From NCBI GenBank assembly GCA_003024985.2, contig PXIH01S0002154.1: a stretch of 16,261 nucleotides of DNA; one strand, written 5' to 3'. The stretch comes from Euperipatoides rowelli. Lineage: Eukaryota; Onychophora; Udeonychophora; Euonychophora; Peripatopsidae. Under the pieces are notes generated by a model. That model saw nothing but the letters and a program-made list of their open reading frames with translations. It did not search any database and had not been told where the DNA came from. The number at the start of each line of letters is the position of its first letter. The stretch's first letter is position 1. Of the stretch, positions 1-7,909 are shown piece after piece. The translations under genes and the position numbers were made by a program.

Positions 1-12
1 TTAATTTCAATA

Positions 13-17
13 AATTT
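13..17. repeat. Target-site duplication of the copia element (left)
   Basis: AATTT lies directly outside the TGTTG end of the 3' LTR. The same five bases flank the far LTR at 7050-7054. Copia-group integrases typically make 5-bp duplications. Confidence 0.75.
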
Positions 18-98
18 TGTTGATAAATAATATAAAGTAGCTTTGAGTTTAAAAAAAACATTTTAATAAATCATTAAATGTATAGTGAAACGTCACTG
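18..98 (-). repeat. 3' LTR of the copia element, distal part (left of the LINE)
   Basis: The plus strand opens TGTTGATAAATAATATAAAG and matches the 5' LTR opening at 6847 (TGTTGCTAAATAAAATATAAAG with gaps). Homology runs to about GTCACTG at 92-98, then stops abruptly where the LINE begins. Together with 5297-5415 it makes 200 bp of LTR, against 203 bp in the intact copy. Confidence 0.82.
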
Positions 99-169
99 AT
101 TGACTCGGCTTCGCCTTATATTCGGAGCTATCCTTAGGATGTTAGCCTTATTTTTTCCCCCCTTCATCC
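99..169 (-). other. LINE 3' UTR with small stem-loops
   Basis: About 70 nt follow the ORF2 stop on the minus strand. They contain a G-run (GGGGGG), then two compact hairpins: ATCC-TAA-GGAT, and GGC-GAA-GCC about 20 nt further on. No poly-A tail or microsatellite ends the element. LINEs without poly-A tails often have their own RT recognise a short 3' structure, and these loops are candidates for that. The plus strand contrasts with its surroundings here: CTCGGCTTCGCC and ATTCGGAGC are GC-rich and contain CpG. Confidence 0.5.
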
Positions 170-1160
170 TACACAACCCTCCTTTTATTCCCACATTCTA
201 AGCAATGACTTCCCCATCCCATCCACTCTCCCTCACCCTCAAAACCCAACCATCTCCTCAACCTATCTCCATCATTCATTCCCTCACTCCTTTCCATGCT
301 ATCATTCCCTACTATCCTCTCTCTCCTCTTTTAACCCCTCACATTCCAATAATATATGCTTTATATCTTCCTCGCCTTTCTCACATAAACTACTGTACAT
401 AATGTTCCTCTCTCCCCTCCAAACATTCTTTTCCTAACCTTGGTTCACATACTTCCCACCCTTGCCTGAAACAACAGCCTGCTTTCCTTGTCATTTCCAT
501 ACAACATACCTTCCTCTTTTATGCGTCTTTTATATCTATAATTCTCCATAGTTTTTCTTGTATCCCTTCCACCATCTTCTCTCCCTTTTTCTAACTATTT
601 CCCTCATTTGATTTCCCCATTTTTGGGGATCCAATCCCTCCGTCACCTTTTTCATGCTTCCTATCAATAATCCTAAGTAATACCTTATTCTGTCTCCATC
701 TACCACCTTTGTTATCTTTATCACTCTCTTCCACCATCTTGATTTTGTTGATCTTAAGAAACCATCCCTAAAAACCCATCTACATAGTCTTTCATCTCCC
801 ATTAATTGCATTCTACCAAATCTTTTAACTTTGCACACCTTTCCCTATCTTCAAAAATACTCCAACCCATATCTCCTTGTATGGCCTCAACTACTGTGTA
901 CATTCCCCTCCCCCCAATACTTATCCACCCATCTCCCTCTGTATCTTCTCTATTTCTTTCCTCACACTCCCTGACATCACTAGCACATCGTTTCCATGCA
1001 TAACCCCCGGCACTGCTATCCCCTTTCACAAAATTCTTGTTACCTCATATCTACTATAACTCATACTTGCTACCCTTTTTATTATACCTTTATTTCTTTT
1101 TATTTTCCCTAACATTTTTCTTCGCATCCCATTTTAAATAATCTTTACCTGAACTTATCA
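170..1160 (-). pseudogene. LINE ORF2 C-terminal region with Cys/His motif
   Basis: Downstream of the RT the minus strand encodes, in alternating frames, VPGVMHGNDVL, a helix ending IEKIQREMGG, and GRGMYTVVEAIQGDMGWSIF. MQLMGDERLCRWVF and LDPQKWGNQMREIVRKRERR follow. The dense block LCEKGEEDIKHILLECEGLK has Cys codon 383-385, His codon 356-358 and Cys codon 341-343. This last pattern is the C...gee...H.l..C motif found at the end of many LINE ORF2 proteins, thought to bind nucleic acid; a partner Cys upstream is not clear. The last frame runs through GDRLRRWLGF to a stop at 170-172. At least three frameshifts break the region. Confidence 0.72.
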
Positions 1161-1820
1161 TTACCCCTAAATATTCGTATTTATCTACATCTACCATATT
1201 CCTATCTCCCAATTTCCACAATCCATTTTCTCTCATTTATCCACAAAATTTTAGATTTATCTATATTGAACTCCATCCCAAGTCTAATCCCTATCTCATT
1301 GCAAATTTCTAAAAACCTTTACATATCTGCCTTATTTTCAGCGAACAGTGCTATATCCACTAATAAAGTTTGCCCTGGCAATCTTTTTCCTATTCCCCTT
1401 AAAAACATCTCTTTCTCGACCGCATTAGTCTCCTAGCTAATGCATCCATATATAATATAAATAAAATAGCTGACATGGGGCATCCTTGCCTTAGACCCCT
1501 TTTGCACTTTTCTAAAACCAAGATGCAGTTCTCCCAATATATTTTCTTTCTCCATCCATTCTTTCGTTATATACATAAATAATTTATAAAAAACACTCGT
1601 TACCATTATCAGTCTATAGTTTTCAAGCTTAATTTTATCTTTCCCTTTTCCCATAAATATTAGTCTAATTCTCATCTCCCTCCATTCATCTGGTTCCTTT
1701 TTTCCATTGATTATATATTCCATACATTTCTTTAGATATCTTCTTCCTCTATATTCAATACCTTAACCATTTCTATTGCATATACTGTATGTCCAAACCT
1801 CTAGCTTTACCATTCTTCAT
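1160..1820 (-). pseudogene. LINE reverse transcriptase, core deleted
   Basis: NGKARGLD (within 1791-1817) is the RT0/1 block. An open frame at 1433-1723 carries PDEWREMRIRLI, KGKDKIKLENYRLI and SVFYKLF, matching the standard P.eWr...i.li.Kgk...l.NYR.I..........K.f region. GFRK at 1508-1519 is separated by only about 10 nt from GLRQGCPMSA (1468-1497), so roughly 100 residues that should lie between them, including the first catalytic Asp (motif A), are gone. LLVDIALFAEN (1334-1366) replaces the YADD box, with two residues lost. FNIDKSKIL and KYEYLGV follow in changed frames. It once copied LINE RNA at the nicked target. It is now inactive. Confidence 0.85.
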
Positions 1821-2504
1821 TCTATATATTAATTTATTAAACATTCCTCATCTAACTCTATATTTTCCACTCCTAATCAATATTTTTCCCTTATTTCGAC
1901 TCTGATTTCCTCTAACTTCCTCCNTCTCTCTCTCTATTTCATTCACATAACTATCTAAAAGTTTTTTAAAAACTACTTGATTATTATACTCTTTTCTTTT
2001 TAATTGGTATTTGTAACCCCTTTAACCCTTTCTATTTTTCACATATCTCCAAAATTTTCTTCTACCCTCCCATCCTCCTAATTTTATTTCCTTCATTAAT
2101 TCCCTATCTTTTTTATTCTAAATTCATCTATTTTTATTCTAGCCCTTTTCTTATTTATCATATAATTCTCCCATTTTTCTTTAACTATCACATTCCCTTG
2201 TTTGTTTTTTAAACTTTCCTTATACTCTATTTGCTTTTTTTCTATCTTTTATTATCTCTCTTAAATTATTTAGACCACTCTTTTTTGTTTTCCATTTTTT
2301 CTTTCTCTTATCCAAATTTTTATCAGCACATTCTTTCATTATATCCATTAGTTTTACATATTCTATCTCTTTTTCAGACCCCAGTTTCTCATTTAGTGCC
2401 TTGCCAAACTCCTATAGTTTACCTTTCTCTTTTAAATCCCATCCTTCCACCATTACTTCCCTCTCTTCACTAACCTTATCTACTTTCATATTTCCCAGCA
2501 TTAT

Positions 2505-3190
2505 AGTTATTAAATTATGATGTAATACACATCCTTTCTCTTCCTTATCCCAGATTTTCATTTCTGTAAATTCATTTACCCATCCCTCCCCCCACTGACA
2601 TAATCAATGACCAATTTTTGCATTCCTCTCTCCATGAAGTTATTCCGTCACATATGTTCAATAAATTTCCCATTTCCATATTTGTTTTTACACAGAATTC
2701 TTTTAACATTATGCCATTTCTATTTTCGTCCTCTCCCATTTCTTCTATATACAGTATATCCATTAAAGTCTCCATTATCACTTTCATTATCTTTTCTTTA
2801 AAATCTTTCGCATCCATTTCCATACATTTATATATTCTCTTATTCTATTCATTATTTATTTCATCTTTATTTGTTGCAATATATACTAATTCTACCATTA
2901 TCCTACTCTTCCCTTTCTCTATCGTTAACCACATATGTTCCTTACATTCTTCTCTGTTATTAAATTAATCCCCTTCATCCCCCATATTCCCAAACCTCCC
3001 CTCTTCTCCTTACTCTCCCTATTTTCCCCATCCATTCACCCTCTATATGCGGTATCTCCATATCCCTCAAGTGTGTTTCCACTATTCCTAAATAGTTTAA
3101 ATCTTCATCCTCACACATCTCCAACAAGTCATCCCATTTTTCTTTTCTCCTCCCTCCCTTTATATTCATAAAACCTATCTTTATTTTTTT
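2505..3190 (-). pseudogene. LINE APE-type endonuclease domain
   Basis: The domain opens near IGFMNIKGG, followed by WDDLLEMCEDEDLNYLGIVE and THL. ETHL at 3068-3079 is the usual catalytic Glu block. GDFNG is readable at 2759-2773 in a shifted frame (canonical GDFNxH, here followed by Tyr-Thr). ENRNGIMLKEF and LNICDGITSW follow, and IDYV is at 2597-2608 in yet another frame, matching the late Asp block. A degenerate LHHNLI near 2510-2530 occupies the place of the final SDH motif. In active elements this enzyme nicks the target DNA to prime reverse transcription. At least three frame changes, and probable loss of the terminal Asp-His pair, make this copy inactive. Confidence 0.78.
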
Positions 3191-3394
3191 ACTTTTTCTT
3201 TTTTATATATTTTCCTTTTTTTTTGTCCCTACACTCTCCCATTTTTCTCTATCATTTCTCTCTTTAAATCCTCTGTTGTGCTCACTTTTTCCCCTATCAC
3301 CCTCCTTATTTCTTCTCACATGCATGTCTCCCCACCCCTGCCTTTCTCATCCTACTAATTTCTTTAATATAATTTCCCAAGACAAATTCCCCTT

Positions 3395-3800
3395 CCCTAT
3401 TTAAATGTAACCCATCCCCCCTATATAACCTATTATAAAATTTATACCCTATATTATGAAAACCCACCTTGACAAACACATAGTCTACTTAACTCTTTGT
3501 CTATTCTTAATTTTCCATTCCATCCCCCCCCCCCTATGATCTTACCTTGGCAAAATCGCTATTATGTTCACCTCACTTGCATATTTTTTAGCAGTTTCAA
3601 TTAGTTCTCTCATTCCTTTCATTATTTCTCTTTCATCTAATTTTTCCAGATCATTTGTCCCCTCCCCCCTCCAGAATAATTATGTTTTACTTGTACTTTT
3701 TACAATGGCCCCTTTTAAATCCCTAATGATACTCTACACCTCCCCCCTATATCTTCTCTGTTCCAAACATTCCCAGTACCCCTGATACAGGAATCTCCCA
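3395..3800 (-). pseudogene. LINE ORF1 SGNH/GDSL-hydrolase-like (esterase) domain
   Basis: Three signature blocks of the SGNH hydrolase fold appear in order on the minus strand, each in a different frame. GDSCIRG starts at 3798 and carries the GDS block with the catalytic Ser (codon 3790-3792). GTNDL (3647-3661) is the G-x-N-D oxyanion-hole block, followed without a break by a helix and IIAILPR ending at 3545, as in the family. DGLHLNREGEFVLG (from 3416) is block V with the catalytic His codon at 3405-3407. Such domains are known from CR1-type ORF1 proteins and have been proposed to act on lipids or membranes. The order, spacing and retention of all key residues make the match convincing, although frameshifts prevent translation as one protein. 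Confidence 0.75.
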
Positions 3801-4121
3801 AAAGTATTTCCTCTTTCTCCAAACTCTCTATTGTTTCTTTTGATTTATATTGACCATTTATTATTTCCATTCCCCACTCATATCTTTATCCATATCCCTC
3901 TCTTTATCTTTNACTAACTTATCCTCATCCTCCTTTTCAAACGCTTCCCTTTCGATTTGTTGATACTTTCCCCAGTATCATCTATCAATTCAAAATCCCC
4001 TGACCTATCCCCTTTTGTCTCCGATTCTGTATAATCCTCCTATTTGTTTCATCCATAATTTCAAGTTTTTTCTTCTAAGGATACCGTATTTTTTATAATG
4101 TCTTTAACCATTTCTTCCCAT

Positions 4122-4310
4122 TTATCCACCAAACCCCCCATCTCCATCTGTTTCATTCCTTCTAGTATCCCTACCTTGTACATCATTTTTTTCTTTAACC
4201 TCTATACCATCCTCATTGTCCCCTTTATTTTTATTTATTTTGCCTATGCTTATATTTTTTATCTTTAAAATAACCTTCTCTACCTCCCCCTTTAATCCCC
4301 CAAAATCCAT
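4122..4310 (-). pseudogene. LINE ORF1 charged linker
   Basis: This is a 62-codon open stretch on the minus strand, rich in Lys, Glu, Asp, Asn and Gly. It contains runs such as EVEKVILKIKNISIGKINK that could form a short coiled coil. It sits between the PHD half-finger and the SGNH-like domain, where ORF1 linkers or multimerisation helices are expected. No catalytic motif is visible. Its assignment rests on position and composition only. Confidence 0.45.
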
Positions 4311-4319
4311 TCTTATCTT

Positions 4320-4652
4320 TCCATCTCTCTACCATATACATCTGTTTTTTATAATTTTTATCTCTCTCATTTCACCAATACATTCCCCGCACATCCATAA
4401 CCCTCTTACTTTTCCTTTACCCATTCTCACACATTTAAAGTGTACCCACTTTAAGCATACATCACATTCTACCATTCCCCGCCCCTTTCTTTAAATCATT
4501 CATTTTCACAGACACCTTCAAATCTACTCCCCTCCCTCACACTTACTCTGCGTTTAACACCTCCCTCCTCCATCTCTAACCCCCATCTCACATTCTTCAC
4601 TCAAAACCTTCACACCATCCTCACCCAATCCTTTCATACCACCCTCAGCCAT
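4320..4652 (-). pseudogene. LINE ORF1 N-terminus with PHD-type zinc finger
   Basis: The first good start codon on the minus strand is at 4650-4652 (MAEGGMKGLGEDGVK...) and is followed by a stop after about 32 codons. In another frame, 4380-4469 encodes ECDVCLKWVHFKC, then about fifteen residues, then WMCGEC. The spacing C-x2-C-x3-W-x-H-x2-C ... W-x-C-x2-C is that of the C-terminal half of a PHD finger. The N-terminal Cys pair is not clear in the frame-shifted stretch before it. PHD fingers occur in ORF1 of several CR1-like LINEs, where their ligand is not well established. The frame then runs to a stop near 4340. The recognisable zinc ligands contrast with the otherwise broken frame. Confidence 0.68.
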
Positions 4653-5291
4653 TTATTTTGAATGTATAAAATATAAAAACACAATCCTAATTTTTCCCCT
4701 TTATCCTTCTCTTTCCTATACACTAATCTGCTAGAAATACTTCGATCCTATTTGTCCCAACTGTTTAATGTATCGATCAACCTAAAACCATATATCAATT
4801 CACCTAATACTAATCTCTTATATTGATAATTATATGTACCTATCTATAAAATAAATTAAAATCTATCTATAAATCTACGTTACAGTATATCAATATTATA
4901 ATCCAGGTATAATGAAACAATAACTCAGGCATATTCAAATTTGACTCAAACCAAAATCAGAAAAAAATAAATATTAATTCTTCTATACGTGAACGTAACC
5001 CTCTCCGATAATTTAACTTGCACCCAATATGTGTTAATTCCAATTAAATGTTGGATTATAAGTTAACCAGTGCTCTAAAACTGCAAATAAATTGGAAATA
5101 TTACTCGTTTTCTTTTTTATACTCTATCAACGCTCAGGAAACGTTCACTCAATAACTAATTAAATCAACTAGATAACTATATTAAAACTAAAAAATATAT
5201 AAACACTCTCTCAATATTAATTCAAAAATATTATAAAACAAAAATAAGAAAATTATCACCAAATTCTGGAATAAAGCTTAAGAAAACCTAC
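4653..5291 (-). other. 5' region of the LINE (probable 5' UTR)
   Basis: This stretch lies between the first plausible ORF1 start codon (minus strand, 4652) and the resumption of LTR homology. It is ordinary AT-rich DNA without the purine/pyrimidine strand bias of the coding part. No open frame or recognisable motif is visible. It could be the LINE 5' UTR and internal promoter or a separate small insertion. The length agreement of the rejoined LTR (200 against 203 bp) only requires that it arrived within the same interruption. Confidence 0.5.
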
Positions 5292-5296
5292 CACTG

Positions 5297-5415
5297 TGAC
5301 ACTATGTTGTGCTGCCCTCTATTTTAAAATCAGAAAATATAATTTACTATGCCTTTCATAAGAACTTATAGATATATAAAATCTCCGGTAGTAACTATGA
5401 TAAAATTATATAACA
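5297..5415 (-). repeat. 3' LTR of the copia element, proximal part (right of the LINE)
   Basis: Homology to the 5' LTR resumes here: GTGCTGCC at 5310-5317 and TTTAAAATCAGAAAAT nearby match the region around 6968-6989. On the minus strand the LTR starts TGTTATAT at 5415, identical to the first eight bases of the 5' LTR. The bases just before it on the minus strand (AAAAAGACCTT) are only weakly purine-rich. A stronger purine tract lies about 40 nt further upstream, complementary to 5455-5485. Confidence 0.8.
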
Positions 5416-6125
5416 AAGGTCTTTTTGAGAACTAACTTTATTATTTGATAGTTGATCTTCTCTTTCTCTTTTTTCTTTTTCTTTTATTAAATACCTGAAA
5501 TAGTCAACCTTCGGGGAAAGAAGATAGGCATAAATAAATAAATAATATATTTTTGTAATGTTTAATATTTGAATAATAATAAATGCATACAACTGATGTT
5601 TATTTCTTGCTTGACTATGATATAGTAACATTGCTCAGTAGAAAGATATAACCACTTAGACATAATATCTTGCTTCTCACCTACCCAATCTGCATGCACA
5701 TATCCCATCAGAACAAGTTACTGTTGAGCTGGGAAACAATTGTTTTTCTTCCATATAAATAGCCTATCGTATGCATAACACCATTCCAATCTTGTGTAGG
5801 GTCTGTCACATGATGACATTGTATACCACTGCTGCAGCAGTGCCAGAACGTTCCACTGTTACAATATATTGCAGTGGGCCTGTGGCTTGCCTTTATTATA
5901 CATTTGTCAAAATGGGGCTGGGATCCTCTAAACTTAATAATTGGTTTCTATTGGAGTGGCCACAGTTTAGTTTAGTTTCATATTATATTTTTTGAGTAAA
6001 GGTTCAATTTTGTTGCTTTACTGCATAGAAAATGATCCATTTTTTTCTCTATTTGTATTCCCAAATAAAATGATACCTTGCCCAGTTCCTTGATTTCCCT
6101 TTATCTTGCTTCCATTTTCATTTGT
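5416..6125 (-). pseudogene. copia pol remnant: RT C-terminus and RNase H
   Basis: Read on the minus strand in several frames, LGKVSFYLGIQ (6053-6085) matches the copia RT block after the catalytic YVDD, which itself is absent. VATPIETNY (5937-5966) matches the v.TP segment. DPTQDWNGVMHTIGYLYG (5750-5803) matches the NPt..HW..v.r..RYL block. GYVHADWVGEKQD, within 5643-5705, matches GY.DADWAGd of copia RNase H. KVDYFRYLIKEK (5476-5511) matches the late hvdiryHfirek block, with tyrosine where the usual first aromatic/His pair differs. In-frame stops separate most blocks. Protease, integrase and the front of RT are missing, because the zinc-knuckle relic at 6179 lies less than 100 bp from the RT C-terminus. 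Confidence 0.78.
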
Positions 6126-6178
6126 ATCATTAATTTTTTGGTGTGATTTTTCCTCTTGCAGAAATGAAAAAAAANTTA

Positions 6179-6746
6179 TTCTTTTTGAACATATTTATTA
6201 CCGTACCTGTAATAGTTGTATGATGTTTTACTTATTTTGACATTTTTAATGTTATTTCCTTTTTGTAATTGTTACTTCCATTTTCCATATGTCTATAGTA
6301 TTCATGCATGTTTTTTTGTTTGGATATATTCCATGGTCAAATGTGCTTCACTTGTAGCTTCCAAAGCTCTAACAACATTGTAAGATTCAGGTAGTCTACA
6401 CAAGGAACTTGGTCCTCTTCAATATTTTTGCCCATCTCGAAGCTGCGACACAAGTTTTAGCATAAAGTTAATGTCTAATTTTACGAAAAGTATATCTCAA
6501 AACATAAAGCTTCAACAAAAAATAATTTACAACAATGAAGAGCGTTGATAGAGCTTTTAAAGAGTTTCCCCACATTCACGGGCGGTCTCCAATCACCTAT
6601 ATGTACTAACTGGCTGTCTTCCACAACCAGACAAATACTGTAGCTGCTATAGCCCTACATTCTCATTGTTCCCAATCGTCATCAGGGACATTAGTTGGCT
6701 TTGATGCATTCCCTATACATCCCTCATCAAAGATATTTGGAGTCAT
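6179..6746 (-). pseudogene. copia gag remnant
   Basis: Short peptides in copia Gag order can be read on the minus strand in changing frames. An open stretch at 6663-6746 ends with PTNVPDDDWEQ, resembling the region before the conserved Ala-rich helix. AIAATVF follows, then VEDSQLVHIGD at 6592-6624, which matches the segment before the usual tAkE.W block. LPESYNVVRALEAT begins at 6394 and runs into LTMEYI (to 6323), matching the LP.sY...l.aL...ltme signature of copia-type Gag. At 6179-6214 YYRYGNK lines up with a CCHC zinc knuckle in which both leading cysteines have become tyrosine. Stops and frameshifts separate the blocks. In an active element Gag forms the particle and packages the RNA. 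This copy cannot encode it. Confidence 0.75.
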
Positions 6747-6831
6747 TTAGGATTTTTAATGTTCGCTAATACTAATGCCCACCATGCTGTTTGTTTTTTG
6801 GTTTTAGTTTTTCTTAATTGCTAATTGAATT

Positions 6832-6846
6832 CTAGGCCCCATAACT
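6832..6846 (-). other. Primer-binding site, half-tRNA (initiator Met) type
   Basis: Immediately inside the 5' LTR the minus strand reads AGTTATGGGGCCTAG. This is nearly complementary to the anticodon arm of initiator tRNA-Met, which contains GGGCCCATAAC in animals. Drosophila copia is known to prime from an internal, half-cleaved initiator tRNA in this way. The comparison uses the tRNA sequence from general knowledge and was not run against a database. Confidence 0.7.
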
Positions 6847-7049
6847 TGTTGCTAAATAAAATATAAAGCACAGTAGCTTGGAGTTAAGAAAACATTTTAA
6901 TAAATCATAAAATGTATAATGGAACATTGTCATAGAAACGAAATGACAACACAAAATATTCTAAGTGGTGCTGCCTTCTACATTTAAAATCAGAAAATGA
7001 AATATAACTTCATTAAACATTGCAATATACATTAAATATAAATATAACA
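6847..7049 (-). repeat. 5' LTR of the copia element, uninterrupted
   Basis: This 203-bp repeat starts TGTTATAT and ends AGCAACA on the minus strand. It aligns with the interrupted 3' LTR along its length. Shared blocks on the plus strand include ACATTTTAATAAATCAT, AATGTATA and GTGCTGCC. The alignment needs several small gaps and has many substitutions, most in the half nearer the LTR start. That divergence shows the insertion is not recent. Confidence 0.85.
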
Positions 7050-7054
7050 AATTT
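7050..7054. repeat. Target-site duplication of the copia element (right)
   Basis: AATTT lies directly outside the 5' LTR and matches 13-17 exactly, which fixes the outer boundary of the element at 7049. Confidence 0.75.
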
Positions 7055-7905
7055 GATTTTGATTTATTATGATTTTCTGATTTCCTATGTAATTTTATTT
7101 GCAATATGCACTGCAGATATTTTTCTGAATTTCATGTTTGTATTAGAACAGCTGGTTAGCATTAATATTGGGATAAGTATGTATTCATTAAAATCAGGAA
7201 AAGTATCTAGTCAGCAGTGTTTGTCATTCTTTAAAATCTTAATTTTAAACAATAAGCATAATTATAAAGTTACAATTTATTTTTTAAAATTTTAGACAAC
7301 AAGGACATAATTCCCCCCCCCCCCCCCCATCCATTCTACTTAAAATTGGTGGTCTTGGATATTTTTTTTTCAAAAAGGTCTTAACACCAATTTAACTTTG
7401 CTATCCATTTTGAAACATCAACAGTATCTGATTAATTACTTCGACATTGTTTGTTTGTTTTTTTCATTTAAAATAATAAAATATCCTAATTAAGATTGGA
7501 ATTTTTTTTTTTTTAAATATATTAAAAAAATACTGAGTTTTTTTCCATTCAATGACTATCACAATTGATTTGTATATATGCATAAAAATATTTTTTTTTA
7601 ATTTCCAAGTAGTGGCGATTCAGTTTTAAATATCGAAGCCATTTACCTGTTGTATTACGATTCCAATGACTTGCAGAATCGTCGTTTTTAATAAAATAAA
7701 ATAAATAAATAAATAGTGGCTTGTTGTGATATTCAATTAAGTGCTAGTTGTACAGACACGGATATTTTTCTACTTCTTGAATTAATAGTGATATTTCATC
7801 GTCGTTCCAGTTTTTGTTGGCGAAGCGAGTGGCCGGCCTTTTTTATTTTTTATTTAGTAAAGTCAAGTCACGTGTTCTCAACTTCTCGTCGGTGATTGAC
7901 TGCGT
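7055..7905. other. AT-rich non-coding stretch with simple repeats
   Basis: No coding signature is seen. It contains a run of 16 C at 7313-7328, several T-runs and an (AAAT)n tract at about 7691-7714. A higher-GC segment starting near 7800 includes the palindrome GGCCGGCC at about 7831-7838 and the E-box CACGTG at about 7869. A short open frame beginning inside the LTR (7020-7295) is AT-driven and resembles no protein. Confidence 0.6.
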
Positions 7906-7909
7906 CTTT

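Larger units (their letters stand above)
99..5291 (-). mobile_element. Non-LTR retrotransposon (LINE) nested in the copia 3' LTR
   Basis: Boundaries come from where LTR homology stops (98) and resumes (5297). A short CACTG repeat at 94-98 and 5292-5296 may be the target duplication, although five bases is weak support. On the minus strand the order is a 5' region of about 640 bp, a PHD finger, a Lys/Glu-rich linker, an SGNH-hydrolase-like domain, an APE-type endonuclease, a reverse transcriptase, a C-terminal Cys/His motif and a short 3' UTR with small stem-loops. PHD and esterase-like domains ahead of the endonuclease are known from CR1-like LINEs, but I do not assign a clade. From about 130 to 4650 the plus strand is almost all pyrimidine. 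All domains are broken, so the copy is dead. Confidence 0.85.
18..7049 (-). mobile_element. Ty1/copia LTR retrotransposon, decayed, split by a nested LINE
   Basis: Both outer ends are visible. Read on the minus strand, the element begins TGTTATAT at 7049 and ends TTATCAACA at 18, the TG...CA form usual for copia LTRs. The 5 bases outside each end are identical (AATTT). Order on the minus strand is 5' LTR, primer-binding site, gag, zinc-knuckle relic, C-terminal reverse transcriptase, RNase H and 3' LTR, which is the copia order. Without the nested LINE the element is only about 1.83 kb, whereas copia elements are usually about 5 kb, so protease, integrase and most of RT are missing. The LTRs differ at many positions and every reading frame is broken, so it is old and inactive. 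The copia assignment rests on several short motif matches in the correct order, plus the primer-binding site. Confidence 0.85.

Noticed and set aside
1-98. Similarity of 1-98 and 5297-5415 to 6847-7049 as a simple segmental or tandem duplication
   Set aside because: TG...CA ends, identical AATTT flanks, a primer-binding site and copia coding relics between the copies fit LTRs better.
205-3785. Many plus-strand open frames rich in Ser, Pro, Leu and Phe
   Set aside because: They are antisense shadows of the purine-rich LINE sense strand.
5827-5842. Perfect palindrome CACTGCTGCAGCAGTG as an operator or microRNA stem
   Set aside because: It falls inside the copia pol relic (Ala-rich AAAVV segment), where GCA/GCT codons explain the palindrome.
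5771-5995. Plus-strand 74-codon open frame
   Set aside because: It lies antisense to copia pol blocks (TQDWNGVMHTIGYLYG and VATPIETNY), so it is a shadow.
7020-7295. Plus-strand 91-codon open frame
   Set aside because: It starts inside the 5' LTR, consists of hydrophobic AT-encoded residues and matches no family.
7691-7714. AAAT repeat tract as a CRISPR-like or tandem array
   Set aside because: It is a plain microsatellite without spacers.
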